Shown: positions 19,035 to 27,420, counted from the first letter of the stretch. The stretch: 64,000 nucleotides of DNA from Flavisolibacter amylovorans (GCF_039541815.1 NZ_BAABGY010000015.1:16182-80181), one strand, 5' to 3'. Numbers and translations: made by a program. The notes: a model not told the origin generated them from the letters alone.

Positions 19035-19250
19035 CCCGGCAGCCGAGCGGCTTTTTGGGGATATCAGAGGTGCCTGATCAGACCATGCGAGCACGGTTTA
19101 CGGGGCTGACGATTTCTTCTTCGTTGAGCCCCCACCGCCTCCGCGCCAAAGGTTACAGCCGACGGCGTGCGGGCCCCCGCGCTAATGCGTCGGGGCCGGT
19201 GCACCGACCCTTTCCGCCTTTCGGCAGGCCCACTTAAGTTAAACAGCTTT

Positions 19251-20426
19251 TTAAGAGCGCTTCCCCTGGAGCAGCTCCGCCACGAAGGCCGCCTCCCCCA
19301 GTGCCGAGGTGCTGAGCGAAAGATCGATGTCGAGCTGGCTGCGCAGCACGGCGGCCACCGAATCGTCGAACACGCGGAGCACGACGCGGACATCCCCTTT
19401 GAGGGAGCGGGCGTTGAGCCCGATCTCCAGGTTGGCGAGGTCGTTGTCGACCACGGAAATCACCGCCCTTGCATTGGCGGCGGCCACCGCTTTCAGTACC
19501 CGGGGCAGCCGGGCGTCGCCGATATACACGGGCACGCCGTACCGGCGCAGGTACTCGAGGTGCGGCGCCTTTTCGTCCTTCTCGATAATGATGAAGCGCT
19601 CCTTGCGGCGGTAGAGCTCCTCGGCGATATAATAACCGAACCGGCCGAGGCCGCAGAGGATCACATGGTTGCGGTAGCGGTAAGGGCGATGGCCGAGCGC
19701 CCGCTCCTGGCGGTTCTTGACGATGTTGTCGATGCTCAGGGAAAAGATGAGCCAGATAAAGACCGTAGCCGAGAGGATGAGTCCGACCCCGATCAGCTTG
19801 CTGGCGACGCTGGTGCCCAGCAGGTTGATATCGCCATAGCCCACGGTGGTGACGGTGACCATGACGAAGTAAAACGAGTTGATCCAGCTGAGCCCGTCGG
19901 CATAGCGGAAATACACGGTGCAGCCCAGCATGACGGCGAGGAAGGAAGCGGCGAGCCCTGGCATCAATTTGTCGCGCGGCGGGTTTCCCAGGCTTTCGGG
20001 CGGGCGCAGCACCACCGGTCGTACGGGGCGCTGCTGGGTTGCGTAGAGCGCCTCCACGAAAGCAGGTGCGGCGAGGCGGGCCGGGTTGAGGATACGCATC
20101 TTCGGGTGCGCCGCCTCCAGGTGCGGGATCAGGCTTTCGTTGAAGAGCGCAGCGGTGATGGGCATCGTTTCGTGGAGCCCGATCAGCGCGAGGATCATCT
20201 CGAGGTTTTGCTCGTCGCTTTCGTCGAGCACATAGGCCATGGCCAGGCGCGAAAGGTCGAGGTTGCCGAGCAGGATGGAAGCTTTCTGCACCGGCGAGCG
20301 CAGGTCGGCCCGCCACTCGGAAAGTCCCTGCGGCTTGTGCGTCACCGTAAAGCCCTCGGCCTCGAGGCGAAGACGCACCCGGTGGGCGAGGTGGCTGGCG
20401 CCGAGTATGAGTACGTCTCCGGGCAT
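19251..20426 (-). CDS. Two-TM potassium channel with RCK (TrkA-N) domains
   Basis: 391 aa. An N-terminal Rossmann-like half (VLILGASHLAHR, residues 5-16) has no full Gly-rich motif. A pore unit follows at about 155-235, with the selectivity filter TVTTVGYGD (T194 to D199) between two TM helices. Then comes a canonical TrkA-N domain starting HVILCGLGRFGYYIAEEL with acidic IIIEKDEK at the end of strand 2. K+ channels gated by ligand binding to RCK domains have this layout; an RCK-like domain on both sides of the pore is less usual. Predicted role is K+ flux and turgor control. No neighbour partner. Confidence 0.88.
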   Translation of the reverse strand: MPGDVLILGASHLAHRVRLRLEAEGFTVTHKPQGLSEWRADLRSPVQKASILLGNLDLSRLAMAYVLDESDEQNLEMILALIGLHETMPITAALFNESLIPHLEAAHPKMRILNPARLAAPAFVEALYATQQRPVRPVVLRPPESLGNPPRDKLMPGLAASFLAVMLGCTVYFRYADGLSWINSFYFVMVTVTTVGYGDINLLGTSVASKLIGVGLILSATVFIWLIFSLSIDNIVKNRQERALGHRPYRYRNHVILCGLGRFGYYIAEELYRRKERFIIIEKDEKAPHLEYLRRYGVPVYIGDARLPRVLKAVAAANARAVISVVDNDLANLEIGLNARSLKGDVRVVLRVFDDSVAAVLRSQLDIDLSLSTSALGEAAFVAELLQGKRS

Positions 20427-20655
20427 GTTGTTTATTGGTCTATTTGTTTATTTGTTTATTGGTTTATTGGTTTATTGGTCTATTGGTAAGGGATCGCTCA
20501 AGGTGGGAGGTGCCTACCGGATGCTCCTGTACTCAAAACCCCGCCTTCGCCGGCGTCGTCAGGACCTTATCCACACCCCACCATACTACTAATTCCATCA
20601 TCCCATTAGCACATTACCCCATTAGCACATTAGCACATTACCCCATTAGCACATT
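20427..20655. repeat. Two iterated 8-base word arrays (GTTTATTG and ATTAGCAC/ATTACCCC)
   Basis: 20427-20488 is GTTTATTG, GTCTATTT, GTTTATTT, GTTTATTG (three times), GTCTATTG: eight-base units in tandem, starting right before the channel gene's ATG on the minus strand. 20590-20655 is ATTACCCC/ATTAGCAC units, and the stop codon of the VOC gene (20654) is part of this second array. 20489-20590 holds no gene. Confidence 0.8.
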
Positions 20656-21043
20656 ACTCCCAAAGCCCTTCCTCCACCACTTCGGCGAGGTGGCCGTCGG
20701 GGTCGGAGAAGTAGAAGGAGCGGCGGCCATTGGGCCACTCGTGGTCGTGGGTGATGGGGATGCCGGCGGCCGACAGGGTGGAGCGGGTGCTGTCGTAGTC
20801 GGACCGCGCCACTTCGAAGGCGAAGTGCTGTACGCCGTGGGCGCCGTGGGGCGGCAGGTGTACCTCCCGCTCCGTTTGCTCCGCCACGAAGCAGAGGAGC
20901 ACCGAGGCACCGGCGCGGAAGAAGACGTGGCGACCCGGCACCAGGGAGAGCAGCGGCAGGCCGAGCGCACCTTCGTAGAACGCGCGGCAGCGCTCCAGGT
21001 CGGTCACGTACAGACAGGTCTCTTTGATGGAACGGACGTTCAT
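20654..21043 (-). CDS. VOC family (glyoxalase-like) protein
   Basis: 129 aa from ATG 21043 (MNVRSIKETCLYVTDLERC). Two beta-alpha-beta-beta-beta halves are visible: LYVTDLERCRAFYEGALGLPL and later HFAFEVARSDYD with FSDPDGHLAEVVE, which carries the typical GHLAEV metal-ligand Glu. The first-half ligand position has Glu instead of the common His. The superfamily includes glyoxalase I, ring-cleaving dioxygenases and thiol-transferase resistance proteins, so the substrate cannot be assigned. It diverges from the CHY zinc-finger gene. Confidence 0.85.
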   Translation of the reverse strand: MNVRSIKETCLYVTDLERCRAFYEGALGLPLLSLVPGRHVFFRAGASVLLCFVAEQTEREVHLPPHGAHGVQHFAFEVARSDYDSTRSTLSAAGIPITHDHEWPNGRRSFYFSDPDGHLAEVVEEGLWE

Positions 21044-21072
21044 GCCTGCAGGGCTGAAAAGAATCATGCCGC

Positions 21073-21166
21073 CGGGAGATCTCAGATATGTGATTTCGGA
21101 TCTGTGATCTCCCGTACCTGCAACCTTTCTAAACCCTCCTGAACCTATCCGAACCCTCCTGAACTT
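21073..21166. repeat. Two short word arrays upstream of the VOC gene
   Basis: 21073-21115 is an inverted GAGATCTCAGAT ... ATCTGTGATCTC array. 21121-21166 reads CTAAACCCTCCTGAACC, TATCCGAACCCTCCTGAAC (9-base CCCTCCTGAA-type words). Both lie between divergent start codons, where promoters must also fit. Confidence 0.6.
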
Positions 21167-21191
21167 TTTATCGGTTGCGTAATTTGCGGGC

Positions 21192-21548
21192 ATGAGCATT
21201 CCGATCAAAGGCATCCCGGTGGATGCCGAGACGCGCTGTGTGCACTATCGCTCCGCGCTTGACGTCATCGCGATCCGGTTCCGGTGCTGCGATGCTTACT
21301 ATCCCTGCATCCACTGCCACGAGGAAGCGGCCGGGCACGCCGTGGAGCGCTGGCCCGAAGCGGAGTGGGAGGCAAAGGCGATCCTGTGCGGCGTTTGTAA
21401 GCACGAGCTCACGATCCGGGAGTATTTCGGTTGCGGATACACGTGCCCTTGCTGCGGCAGCGCTTTCAATCCGAAGTGCGCCAACCACGACCACTATTAC
21501 TTCGAACCGCGAGTGAAGGAACACGGATCGGACGGATCGAACGGATGA
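21192..21548 (+). CDS. CHY zinc finger protein
   Basis: 118 aa. Cys/His ligands are arranged as in the CHY-type zinc finger: TRCVHY, FRCCDAYYPCIHCHEE, ILCGVCKHELTI and CGYTCPCCGSAFNPKCANHDHYYF, enough for three zinc sites. Single-domain bacterial CHY proteins are uncharacterised; in eukaryotes the domain is part of RING ubiquitin ligases. The last residues (EHGSDGSNG) are encoded by an array of GGATCGGAC/GGATCGAAC words, so the native stop was probably earlier. A TA-n-TTTG-like -7 element lies just upstream (about 21176-21183). Confidence 0.88.
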   Translation: MSIPIKGIPVDAETRCVHYRSALDVIAIRFRCCDAYYPCIHCHEEAAGHAVERWPEAEWEAKAILCGVCKHELTIREYFGCGYTCPCCGSAFNPKCANHDHYYFEPRVKEHGSDGSNG

Positions 21549-21708
21549 CTACGGATACAATCCGTTCTCTTCTGCAACATCCGTATTCCCCGAGGCTTCG
21601 GGGCGTGTTCTTTCGCTATTGTTGCATGGAAAGGATTACCCGACTCGAAAAGCATGAACAAAACCGGAACGGCACGGGTATTGGGGCGCTAGCGGGAAAC
21701 AACCCATT

Positions 21709-22086
21709 ATGGCTACAGCTACAAAAAAGTCGGCCCCGAAGAAGGCCGCATCGAAAAAGTCCGCTCCCAAGAAGACCGCCACGAAGCGCGGCGTCAAGAA
21801 GGCGGCGCCGAAGCGCGGGGTAAAGAAAGCGGCACCCAGGAAGGCGGCGAAGAAGGCTGCTCCGAAGAAAGCGGCCGCAAAAAAAGCTGCTCCCAAAAAG
21901 GCCGCTGCCAAAAAGAGCACGGCGAAGAAGAGTGGTACCAAAAAGAACAAGCTGGGCGTCAAGAACTCGCTCGTGAACAATATCAACGCGAAGAAGAAAA
22001 GCGGCACGGCAAAGAGCGCCAAAAAGAGCAGCGTGTCGAAGGAAAGCTACCAGGCGATGGAAGATAATTGGGGAAAGAAGAAGTAG
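21709..22086 (+). CDS. Histone H1-like Lys/Ala-rich DNA-binding protein
   Basis: 125 aa. Residues 1-75 are tandem KKAAPK/KKAAAKK repeats, as in the C-terminal tail of histone H1 and bacterial Hc1-like proteins. The end (VSKESYQAMEDNWGKKK) is a short non-repetitive tail. Expected to bind DNA non-specifically and help compact the nucleoid. The repeats make internal length variation by slippage likely. Preceded by 160 bases with a GGATCGAAC-type word array and no other gene. Confidence 0.82.
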   Translation: MATATKKSAPKKAASKKSAPKKTATKRGVKKAAPKRGVKKAAPRKAAKKAAPKKAAAKKAAPKKAAAKKSTAKKSGTKKNKLGVKNSLVNNINAKKKSGTAKSAKKSSVSKESYQAMEDNWGKKK

Positions 22087-22087
22087 C

Positions 22088-22425
22088 TCCCCGGCCCCCT
22101 GTCCCCGGCCCCCCGAAGGGGGAACTTAGGTCGGACATACTTTATTGGTTAAGGCCTTTTCTAAAAGTTGTATCGTAGAAAGCCCCGACGGTGTCGGGGC
22201 TTTCTACGTTAGCGTTTGAGTGGGCAATCGGATAAGCGGGTGTATGAGTCGATAGAAAGTGCGTAAGGCGTCAGGCCAATAGATGTATTCATGTGATCAG
22301 ACAAGTACATACACATTTATTGCCGATCCATCCTGAGAAAGGCTTCGCTAATGTAAAGAAAGTAACAAGCTAAGTTCCCCCTTCGGGGGACAGGGGGCCG
22401 GAGACAGGGGGCCGGGGGGCCGCTA
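22088..22425. repeat. Inverted GC-rich arms around a perfect 33-base palindrome
   Basis: Left arm 22088-22130 (CCCCGGCCCCCTGTCCCC, then GAAGGGGGAACTT) is the reverse complement of the right arm 22372-22420 (AAGTTCCCCCTTCGGGGG, then CAGGGGGCCGG). Between them 22175-22207 is a perfect palindrome, GTAGAAAGCCCCGAC, GGT, GTCGGGGCTTTCTAC, with terminator properties for the H1-like gene. No ORF is credible in 22087-22510. Confidence 0.75.
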
Positions 22426-22488
22426 CACGATTGATGCAGCCGTTTGCCGGGTTGATACATCGGGGCAAGGTGAGCCTGCCAGGAACCT

Positions 22489-22496
22489 TACTTTTG
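22489..22496 (+). promoter_or_regulatory. -7 promoter element of the peptidase gene
   Basis: TACTTTTG is an exact TAnnTTTG match 14 bases before the ATG at 22511, so the 5' leader would be very short. No -33 TTG at the expected distance. Confidence 0.45.
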
Positions 22497-22510
22497 CCAA
22501 AACCACCTAC

Positions 22511-23656
22511 ATGCGATTTCTATCCGTAGTTCTACTATCCTTTGGCACCCTGGCCGCCGCGGCGCAGAAGCCCCGCGCCCGCGACCTCGGCGTTCCGTTT
22601 GAAGGGCGCCCGGGCCCGAACAATGCCATTACCGATGTGCCCGGCGTGCTTGTAGGCTACAAGACACTCGTGTCGGGCGCCGCCGGTAAAGGCGCCGTGC
22701 GCACCGGCGTCACCGTGATCCTGCCGCAGGGCCGCAGCAACCGGGCCTGGCCTGCCGGCTGGTTCTGCCTCAACGGCGACGGCGAGATGACCGGCACAAC
22801 CGTGATCGACGAATACGGGTTCGGCTACGGCCCCATCGGCATCACCAACACAAATAGTGTGGGCGTAGTGCGCGACGCCATCGGCGCCTGGAGCACCCGC
22901 AACTTCCCCGGCCAGGGATCCTTCGACTTCTCCTTCGGACTGCCCGTAGCCGCTGAAACCTACGACGGCATGCTCAACGACATCAACGGGCTGCACGTAA
23001 CGAAGGAGCACGTGTGGAGTGCGCTCGACTCGGCCCGGAGCGGCCCCGTCGCCGAAGGCAACGTGGGCGGCGGCACCGGCATGTCGCTCTTCCTCTTCAA
23101 AGGCGGCTCCGGCACGGCCTCGCGCACGGTGCGCATCGACAGTAGTACTACGTATACCGTGGGCGTGTTCGTACAGGGTAACTTCGGCGGCCGCCGCGAC
23201 CTCCTGATCGCCGGCGTGCCCGTGGGCGCCGAGATCAAGGACCTCATGCCGGTGTTCAACGACGCGCCGAAGAAGAAGGACGGCTCCATCATCGTGGTGA
23301 TCGTTACCGACGCACCGCTTCTGCCCGGGCAGCTGCAGCAGCTGGCGAAGCGCGCCTCCATCGGCGTGGCCCGCACCGGCGGCTATGGCTACAACTCCTC
23401 CGGCGACCTCTTCCTGGCCGCCTCCACCCGTGCCCCTGCGGATAATGCCAAAGGCACCCTCCAAACCTGGACCGCACTCCCGAAAGAGCGCGTCGACGGC
23501 CTCTACCGCGCCGTGGCCACCGCCACCGAGGAAGCCATCATCAACGCCCTCGTGGCCGCCGAAACCATGGAAGGCATCAACAACAACATCATCTACGCCC
23601 TCCCGCACGATCGGCTGCAGGAGCTTTTGAAGAAGTATAATCGCTCTTCGAAGTAA
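22511..23656 (+). CDS. P1 (DmpA/BapA) family aminopeptidase
   Basis: 381 aa, with a signal peptide ending AAAAQ. Landmarks are NAITDVPGVLVGY, GVRTGVTVILP-like GAVRTGVTVILP, GLPVAAETYDG, GNVGGGTGM and DGSIIVVIVTDAPLLP. Gly258-Ser259 in the last motif fits the Gly-Ser bond at which DmpA cleaves itself to expose the Ser nucleophile of the beta chain. The mature enzyme should be an alpha/beta Ntn-type D- or beta-aminopeptidase in the periplasm. Length matches the family (375-400). Its 3' end abuts an ATTAGCAC-type array with a terminator inside. Confidence 0.88.
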   Translation: MRFLSVVLLSFGTLAAAAQKPRARDLGVPFEGRPGPNNAITDVPGVLVGYKTLVSGAAGKGAVRTGVTVILPQGRSNRAWPAGWFCLNGDGEMTGTTVIDEYGFGYGPIGITNTNSVGVVRDAIGAWSTRNFPGQGSFDFSFGLPVAAETYDGMLNDINGLHVTKEHVWSALDSARSGPVAEGNVGGGTGMSLFLFKGGSGTASRTVRIDSSTTYTVGVFVQGNFGGRRDLLIAGVPVGAEIKDLMPVFNDAPKKKDGSIIVVIVTDAPLLPGQLQQLAKRASIGVARTGGYGYNSSGDLFLAASTRAPADNAKGTLQTWTALPKERVDGLYRAVATATEEAIINALVAAETMEGINNNIIYALPHDRLQELLKKYNRSSK

Positions 23657-23802
23657 TGTGCTAATGGGGTAATGTGCTAATGTGCTAATAAGAGGCCCGG
23701 ATCGCCACGCGATCCGGGCCTTTCTTCATTATCCGATTCCCCTATTACCCCATTACCCCATTAGCACATTACCCCATTAGCACATTACCCCATTAGCACA
23801 TT
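23657..23802. repeat. Inverted 8-base word arms around a terminator
   Basis: Left arm 23657-23690: TAATGTGC and TAATGGGG words. Centre 23693-23725: AGGCCCGGATCG, short loop, CGATCCGGGCCT, TTC, an intrinsic terminator for the peptidase gene. Right arm 23743-23802: ATTACCCC and ATTAGCAC words, the exact reverse complements. The arms can pair in several registers, each closing the terminator in the loop. Confidence 0.85.
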
Positions 23803-23847
23803 GTCTGGTATCACTTTTGCCTACTGCCGGTTGAAAAGATAACGACT

Positions 23848-24123
23848 ATGGATAAGCGTACCTGGACCCCGGTCCTTCTCATTCTGGCACTGGCTTCGAT
23901 CGGCTATGCCATCTACCGCTCTACCGCCCAGCGCATCGTGCTCACCGAAGGCAACCGCGTGACCACTTATGGCGAGCCCCAGGACGGGCTGATCCTCGGC
24001 CTCCTGCTGCTCGGCGCCCTCAGCCTGCTCGCCTCCGTGTTCCTGAGCACGCTGCCCAACCGCTACGAGCGGCGCGATACGGTGGTGCGGGAAGAAGGCC
24101 CGATCGCCAATTTTCGCCGCTAA
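23848..24123 (+). CDS. Small two-TM membrane protein
   Basis: 91 aa. Hydrophobic segments at about 8-24 and 50-67; between them a polar loop (TAQRIVLTEGNRVTTYGEPQDG) and a charged tail (RYERRDTVVREEGPIANFRR). No family recognised. CACTTTTG at about 23811-23818 resembles a -7 element, 30 bases before the ATG. GC-rich third positions like its neighbours indicate a real gene. Confidence 0.65.
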   Translation: MDKRTWTPVLLILALASIGYAIYRSTAQRIVLTEGNRVTTYGEPQDGLILGLLLLGALSLLASVFLSTLPNRYERRDTVVREEGPIANFRR

Positions 24124-24308
24124 AAACTGGTAATCAATCTATTAATGTGCAGGCGCCGGCCCGGAACCGCTTTTCAGAGCGGCTTTCCCGGCCGGCGCCT
24201 GCCTATCATTCCGGTCCCGGATAGCACCATTCCCGATCCTCCGTTTTACAACTCAACGCGGTTTGTTACCGTTCATCCATACTATTTGGCTGTTAATACT
24301 ACTATGTA

Positions 24309-24339
24309 TTGTATAGTACCTTAGGTTGGGGCATCTTTG
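24309..24339 (+). promoter_or_regulatory. Promoter of the PepSY-like gene
   Basis: TTG 24309-24311, 20-base spacer, CATCTTTG 24332-24339, in an unusually AT-rich 120-base leader region. Confidence 0.5.
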
Positions 24340-24376
24340 TGTGGTCAATCAATCATAACCACTCAAAATAATCATC

Positions 24377-24820
24377 ATGAAAACGATCCTCCTCGCCCTC
24401 AGCCTCCTCGCCGGCACCTTCTTCAACAATGCCCGCGCCACTGAAAATGAAATTGACCCCACGGTAACCGCTGCCTTCGAAAGCCGCTTCGCCAACGCCA
24501 CCGAGGTGGCCTGGTCGGACGCCGGTGGCCTCTACAAGGTACGCTTCACCCTCGACGGGCAGACTGCCAACGCCTTCTACAACACCGACGGCGCCCTGGT
24601 AGCCCTCACCCGTCAGCTCGCCCCCTCGGAGCTGCCCGCCGCCCTCCGCGCCAGCCTGCGCCCCTCGCTGGAGAAGCGCTGGATCACCGACGTGTTCGAA
24701 GTGAAGAACGAGACCGGCATCACCTACTACGCCACCCTCGAGAACGCCGACAGCAAGGTGGTGCTCCAGTCGGTACGCGGCCGCAAGTGGATGACCTACA
24801 ACGAGACCGTTCGCCTGTAA
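24377..24820 (+). CDS. Secreted PepSY-like (BLIP-like fold) protein
   Basis: 147 aa. A signal peptide ends at NARAT. Two tandem ~60 aa units follow: FESRFANATEVAWSDAGGLYKVRFTL with AFYNTDGALVAL, and LEKRWITDVFEVKNETGITYYATL with DSKVVLQSVRGRKW. This is the pattern of Bacteroidota putative beta-lactamase-inhibitor-like PepSY-like proteins. The function in the periplasm is unknown; many respond to stress or light. A strong promoter and terminator frame a single gene. Confidence 0.8.
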   Translation: MKTILLALSLLAGTFFNNARATENEIDPTVTAAFESRFANATEVAWSDAGGLYKVRFTLDGQTANAFYNTDGALVALTRQLAPSELPAALRASLRPSLEKRWITDVFEVKNETGITYYATLENADSKVVLQSVRGRKWMTYNETVRL

Positions 24821-24844
24821 GCAATCCTCCCTTCTCCTACATCA

Positions 24845-24875
24845 AAAGGCCCGTGGAGCTTCCACGGGCCTTTTT
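24845..24875 (+). terminator. Rho-independent terminator
   Basis: AAGGCCCGTGGA, loop GCTT, CCACGGGCCTTTTT, 25 bases after the stop of the PepSY-like gene. Confidence 0.88.
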
Positions 24876-24940
24876 CGGCGGCCGGCGCGCCGATTTTGAC
24901 CGATCGCGCCAAAAAGGGCCGGCGCGGAGCAAAAGTTGCT

Positions 24941-24948
24941 TAGATTTG
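24941..24948 (+). promoter_or_regulatory. -7 promoter element of the RNA-binding protein gene
   Basis: TAGATTTG, an exact match to TAnnTTTG, 25 bases before ATG 24974. Confidence 0.45.
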
Positions 24949-24973
24949 ACTTTCTAATCCCACATCTCACAGT

Positions 24974-25420
24974 ATGAAACTCTTTGTAGCAGGCCTGCCG
25001 TACGATATGGACGATGCGGAGCTGACGGAAATCTTTGAAAAATTCGGTCCCCTCGTTTCGGCCAAGGTGGCCATCGATAAAGAGACCGGCAAGAGCCGCG
25101 GTTTTGCGTTCGTGGAAATGCAGAATGAAGAAGACGGCAACGATGCCATCGAACACCTGAAAGACATCGCCTTTGGTAAGAAGCAACTGGTTGTGAAGAA
25201 GGCCGAAGACCGCCCGGGTGGCGGCGGAGGCGGCGGTGGCCAGCGTCCCTATCGCCCCGGTGGGGGTGGTGGTTACGGCGGCGGCGGCAACAGCGGTGGC
25301 GGCGGTTACGGTGGTGGCGGCAACCGCGGAGGCGGTGGCGGCTACGGCGGTGGCGGCGGCTATGGTGGTGGTGGCAACCGCGGAGGCGGTGGCTACGGCG
25401 GCGGTGGCAACCGCTACTGA
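24974..25420 (+). CDS. Glycine-rich RRM RNA-binding protein
   Basis: 148 aa. One RRM at residues 1-78: RNP2 is KLFVAGL and RNP1 is KSRGFAFVEM. The ~70 residue tail is almost entirely Gly with Tyr, Asn and Arg (GGGGYGGGGNRGG repeats). This is the architecture of cold-induced single-RRM proteins in Bacteroidota and cyanobacteria, which act as RNA chaperones. The Gly repeats are codon-biased to GGC/GGT and prone to length change. It converges with the phosphatase gene with only 10 bases between stops. Confidence 0.92.
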   Translation: MKLFVAGLPYDMDDAELTEIFEKFGPLVSAKVAIDKETGKSRGFAFVEMQNEEDGNDAIEHLKDIAFGKKQLVVKKAEDRPGGGGGGGGQRPYRPGGGGGYGGGGNSGGGGYGGGGNRGGGGGYGGGGGYGGGGNRGGGGYGGGGNRY

Positions 25421-25430
25421 TTCCCCTGAA

Positions 25431-26417
25431 TTAATCTGACTTCGTAACGAGGCGGGCAGGAGCTACATCAAGCACCTGCTCGCTTTCTTTTTTGATGGAC
25501 AGGGAGCGACCGCTGCCGAAGGTGCTGAAGTCGCCTTCGAGCTGGTGCGAGAGCACCACGAGGTGGCCCTCCTCGCGCTTTACGGTGAGGTAGTGGAACA
25601 TCGGCTTGTAGTCGTGCGCCTCGTCGTTCATCTCATCGGCGCCGGGACGCAGCGGCTGGTGCAGCCCGCCACCGCCGCCGATCACAAGGAAGTCCTTGCC
25701 GCCGCGGCGGAAGTGCTCGTAGTTGTGCGAGTGGCCGGAGAGGAACAGCTTCGCTTTCTTCGCCTTCAGGTAGGCCGGCACAAAACGCTCCTGCACGGTC
25801 TTGTTGGCAGGCACGATGCGGCTGTTGGTAAAAGGCGAATGGTGACAGCTCACGATCGTGAACTGCACGTTCGGGTCGGCATCGAGCTCCTTCATCGTTT
25901 GCTCGTACCAGGTCTGCTGCAGCTCGTTGTCTTCGCGGGTGAGGGTGTTGAAATTCGAATTGAGCAGCACCACGGCCACCGAGTCGACCACCTTTACATA
26001 GCCCGTCGGCACATGGTCGGGGAAGCGCTGCTGGAACTTGCGCTGGCCCTTGCGCGGGCGGCCCATCACCTCGTGGTTGCCGAGGATGCCGTGTACGGCG
26101 ATGCCCGTGTCACGGAGGTGCTGCAGGTAGCGGTCCATGGGCTTCCACTGGAGGCTGCTGTAGCCGAGGTTCACCACGTCGCCGAGGATGAACAGGGCCT
26201 GCGGCTTGCGGCGCGCCACGTCGGAAAACAGCATGCGTGTGGCGGTGCGGTTGCGGTTGTATTTGAGCAGGATCGTTTCGACCCACATCGGGGCCTGCGT
26301 ATCACTGGCAAAGGCGATCTCGGTACTATCGTGCGTGGGTACACTCATGGTTTGCGCATTGGCACGCGTCTTGGAAGCGGCGGCGATCAGGACGATGAAG
26401 GCGGTTTTCAGGAACAT
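25431..26417 (-). CDS. Secreted calcineurin-like metallophosphatase
   Basis: 328 aa from ATG 26417, which opens a clear signal peptide (MFLKTAFIVLIAAASKTRANA). The longer ORF to 26612 runs into repeats and is not used. Metal ligands appear in the right order: SDTQ, ILGDVVN, GNHEVM, SCHHSPF and GHSHNYEH. The enzyme should hydrolyse phosphomonoesters or diesters in the periplasm with two metals; purple-acid-phosphatase-like relatives show the same HSPF/GHSH set. Convergent with the RRM gene. Confidence 0.88.
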   Translation of the reverse strand: MFLKTAFIVLIAAASKTRANAQTMSVPTHDSTEIAFASDTQAPMWVETILLKYNRNRTATRMLFSDVARRKPQALFILGDVVNLGYSSLQWKPMDRYLQHLRDTGIAVHGILGNHEVMGRPRKGQRKFQQRFPDHVPTGYVKVVDSVAVVLLNSNFNTLTREDNELQQTWYEQTMKELDADPNVQFTIVSCHHSPFTNSRIVPANKTVQERFVPAYLKAKKAKLFLSGHSHNYEHFRRGGKDFLVIGGGGGLHQPLRPGADEMNDEAHDYKPMFHYLTVKREEGHLVVLSHQLEGDFSTFGSGRSLSIKKESEQVLDVAPARLVTKSD

Positions 26418-26570
26418 AGGTGCGGTTGGATTCCCCCGGCACGGGCAGGAGGTACACAATATTACCTTTTTCCGATGGGCGCCAAGCCCGGCCATATTTA
26501 ATTTAACAGCCTGGTTCCTCCGCTTTAACAAGACACGTAGAGGGGAATAAGCAAATGGGATACCGGGAAT

Positions 26571-26626
26571 GGGTGAGCGGGTGAACGGGTGAGCAAATGA
26601 GCGGGTGAGCAAGTGAGCGGGTGAGG
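26571..26626. repeat. Tandem 8-base words (GGGTGAGC)
   Basis: GGGTGAGC, GGGTGAAC, GGGTGAGC, AAATGAGC, GGGTGAGC, AAGTGAGC, GGGTGAGG: seven consecutive 8-base units upstream of the phosphatase gene. Confidence 0.85.
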
Positions 26627-26698
26627 AGCATTCGTTAATGCCGCATCATTTGTCGGGGTGGTCGATGTTGAATCGATGGCTTTTGCGATGTAGGCACC

Positions 26699-27028
26699 CC
26701 AGGCGTCTGCGCCAAAGGCTTCGCAACCGGCGCAAGACATGCACACAACTGTAAATCATACGTTATCCGAACAGGTTATTAGTGCAGCAGAAGATTCCAG
26801 CACCCCGTAGGGGTGCCCGCTCGGAGGCAGATCCGACCTGGAAATCCGCAGACCAAGCATCTGCGCCAAAGGCATCACCACCGGCGCAACACATGCACAC
26901 AAGTGTCAATCATACGTCATCCCAACAGGTTATTAGTGAAGCAAAAAGATTCCAGCACCCCGTAGGGGTGCCCGCTCGGTAGAAATACGGTAAATCAAAG
27001 GAAACCGCACCCCGTAGGGGTGCCCGCT
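26699..27028. repeat. ~125-base unit in two direct copies plus a partial third copy
   Basis: Copy 1 at 26699-26824 and copy 2 at 26853-26979 share CTGCGCCAAAGGC, CATGCACACAA, AACAGGTTATTAGTG and GATTCCAGCACCCCGTAGG; period ~155. A third fragment at 27007-27028 holds only the palindromic end CACCCCGTAGGGGTG. The palindrome looks like the tip of a dispersed REP/MITE-like element. Confidence 0.8.
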
Positions 27029-27420
27029 AAAAGCATCGCGGAGGGGTCAAGAAGACAAATGGCGTCTGGCGGCATCCGGCGCTCTAGGGAAAGGGATCAC
27101 ATCCTTCGTTGGATCATTGCTCCGGGGCTGCCAAGCGCACATCCCTTGCGCACATGGCGCAGACGCCCGGGATGCCTTCGTCGTGGCGAACATCCGGTAC
27201 GCCCTGGATCAAGGAGGATTGCCCATTCTCCGGGAACGACCACCTCATGCCTCAACGCTCCCCCGCTCACCCCCTCCCCGCTCCCCCATTCCCGATTCCC
27301 GCCCCCGAAACGCGGGTTCATACAGCCTTCCCTACGCACCGCAGCAGCACCAGGCTACCTTAGTTCCGGCGTTCGATCTTTTCCTTATTGAAAAAGAAGC
27401 CCTGTGGCTTCGCCCGCATT
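27029..27420. other. Gene-free interval upstream of ndh
   Basis: No ORF with acceptable composition. 27250-27300 is C-rich with CCCGCTCACCCCCTCCCCGC words, a further word array. The last 60 bases before ATG 27421 should carry the ndh promoter; none was recognised. Confidence 0.5.

Noticed and set aside
20427..20655. CRISPR array
   Set aside because: The repeat words are 8 bases, contiguous and without unique spacers; there are no cas genes.
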